Source: Candidatus Nealsoniibacteriota bacterium (GTDB lineage Bacteria; Patescibacteriota; Minisyncoccia; Minisyncoccales; PWPS01). Taken from it: a DNA stretch of 38,754 nucleotides. How positions within the stretch are numbered: the stretch's first letter is position 1; each line of letters opens with the position of its first letter. Shown here piece after piece: positions 38,627 through 38,754 of this stretch. Location: the NCBI GenBank assembly GCA_003560665.1, contig PWKK01000030.1:1-38754 (forward strand). Direction: 5' to 3'. The notes beneath the pieces are model-generated. The model was not told where the DNA came from. It ran no database searches and worked only from the letters and a program-made list of their open reading frames with translations. A program made the translations under genes and the position numbers.

Positions 38627-38754
38627 CTAAGATTGAAACAATGCTTTTCTCGCCATTTTAATTCTCTCCTTTCCAAAGAAAACTAAGCTAAACAATGTTA
38701 GCAGTATTATCCAGAAAATAAAAGGGGTTGTGCTAAAGATGGAAAGAGAAAGAA
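38627..38754 (-). CDS. C-terminal end of a membrane protein (partial)
   Basis: The minus strand is open from the right edge to a TAG at 38627-38629, about 42 codons, not in the track. It encodes a hydrophobic helix (TTPFIFWIILLTLFSLVFF) followed by a basic tail (GKERIKMARKALFQS). Same direction and close spacing to the FISUMP gene suggest a shared transcript. The family cannot be told from this fragment; a short M-A-R-K peptide alone is unlikely to be a gene. Confidence 0.5.
   Translation of the reverse strand, partial: LSLSIFSTTPFIFWIILLTLFSLVFFGKERIKMARKALFQS

Noticed and set aside
1-38754. Alternative genetic code (UGA as glycine, as in Gracilibacteria)
   Set aside because: TGA ends several genes at the expected protein end (htrA, nrdG, DUF916-like 2), and no conserved domain is interrupted by TGA.

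Overview
The window reads as a chromosomal fragment from a member of the Candidate Phyla Radiation (Patescibacteria, most like the Parcubacteria side). The evidence is compact, mostly unidirectional gene strings; a single-membrane style envelope gene set (DUF916/WxL-like, cohesin and dockerin surface proteins, FISUMP domain); class III-only nucleotide reduction; a comEC gene; and a standard genetic code in which TAA, TAG and TGA all end genes. UGA is therefore not recoded as in Gracilibacteria/Absconditabacteria. Almost everything lies on the minus strand; the only convincing plus-strand gene is at 26374-27753.

Region 1 (1-8431) is proteostasis and envelope: the start of a zinc-ribbon protein, clpB, a candidate structured small RNA with its own promoter and terminator, an HtrA-type protease, an undecaprenol/diacylglycerol kinase, and a MacAB-like trio (HlyD-type adaptor, ABC ATPase, FtsX-type permease). 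Region 2 (8432-12942) holds comEC, nrdG and an anaerobic ribonucleotide reductase whose glycyl-radical segment is on a separate small gene. Region 3 (13027-18050) is a housekeeping operon lepB-hisS-HIT-rpsU-ybeY-ftsA-ftsZ, apparently led by a leaderless promoter; its FtsZ ends at the folded core. Region 4 (18096-26243) is a surface-protein locus: a WxL-like protein, three DUF916-like membrane-anchored proteins, a small two-TM protein, a large secreted dockerin protein, a membrane-anchored cohesin protein and an hsp20 gene interrupted by an in-frame TAG.

Region 5 (26374-36826) is the most unusual. An F1-ATPase gene set in the normal order b-delta-alpha-gamma-beta-epsilon is present, with alpha and beta nucleotide-binding motifs intact. 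No a subunit is encoded. The atpE position holds a protein with a secreted ectodomain followed by a c-subunit-like hairpin that keeps the RNP loop but lacks the ion-binding carboxylate. Just upstream in the same tight string are a small TM coiled-coil protein, a cohesin-bearing surface protein whose cytoplasmic tail resembles that coiled coil, and a DUF916-like protein. I infer a non-canonical F1-like ATPase coupled to cell-surface proteins rather than to an ion channel. It is comparable in concept to the F1-like ATPases of mycoplasmas, but with different membrane partners.

Region 6 (36887-38754) carries a second WxL-like protein with a promoter and a duplicated 15-nt leader element, a FISUMP-domain surface protein, and the end of a membrane protein cut by the window edge. 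I found no tRNA, rRNA, CRISPR array, insertion sequence or phage. Product names come from recognising motifs by eye; no database search was possible.
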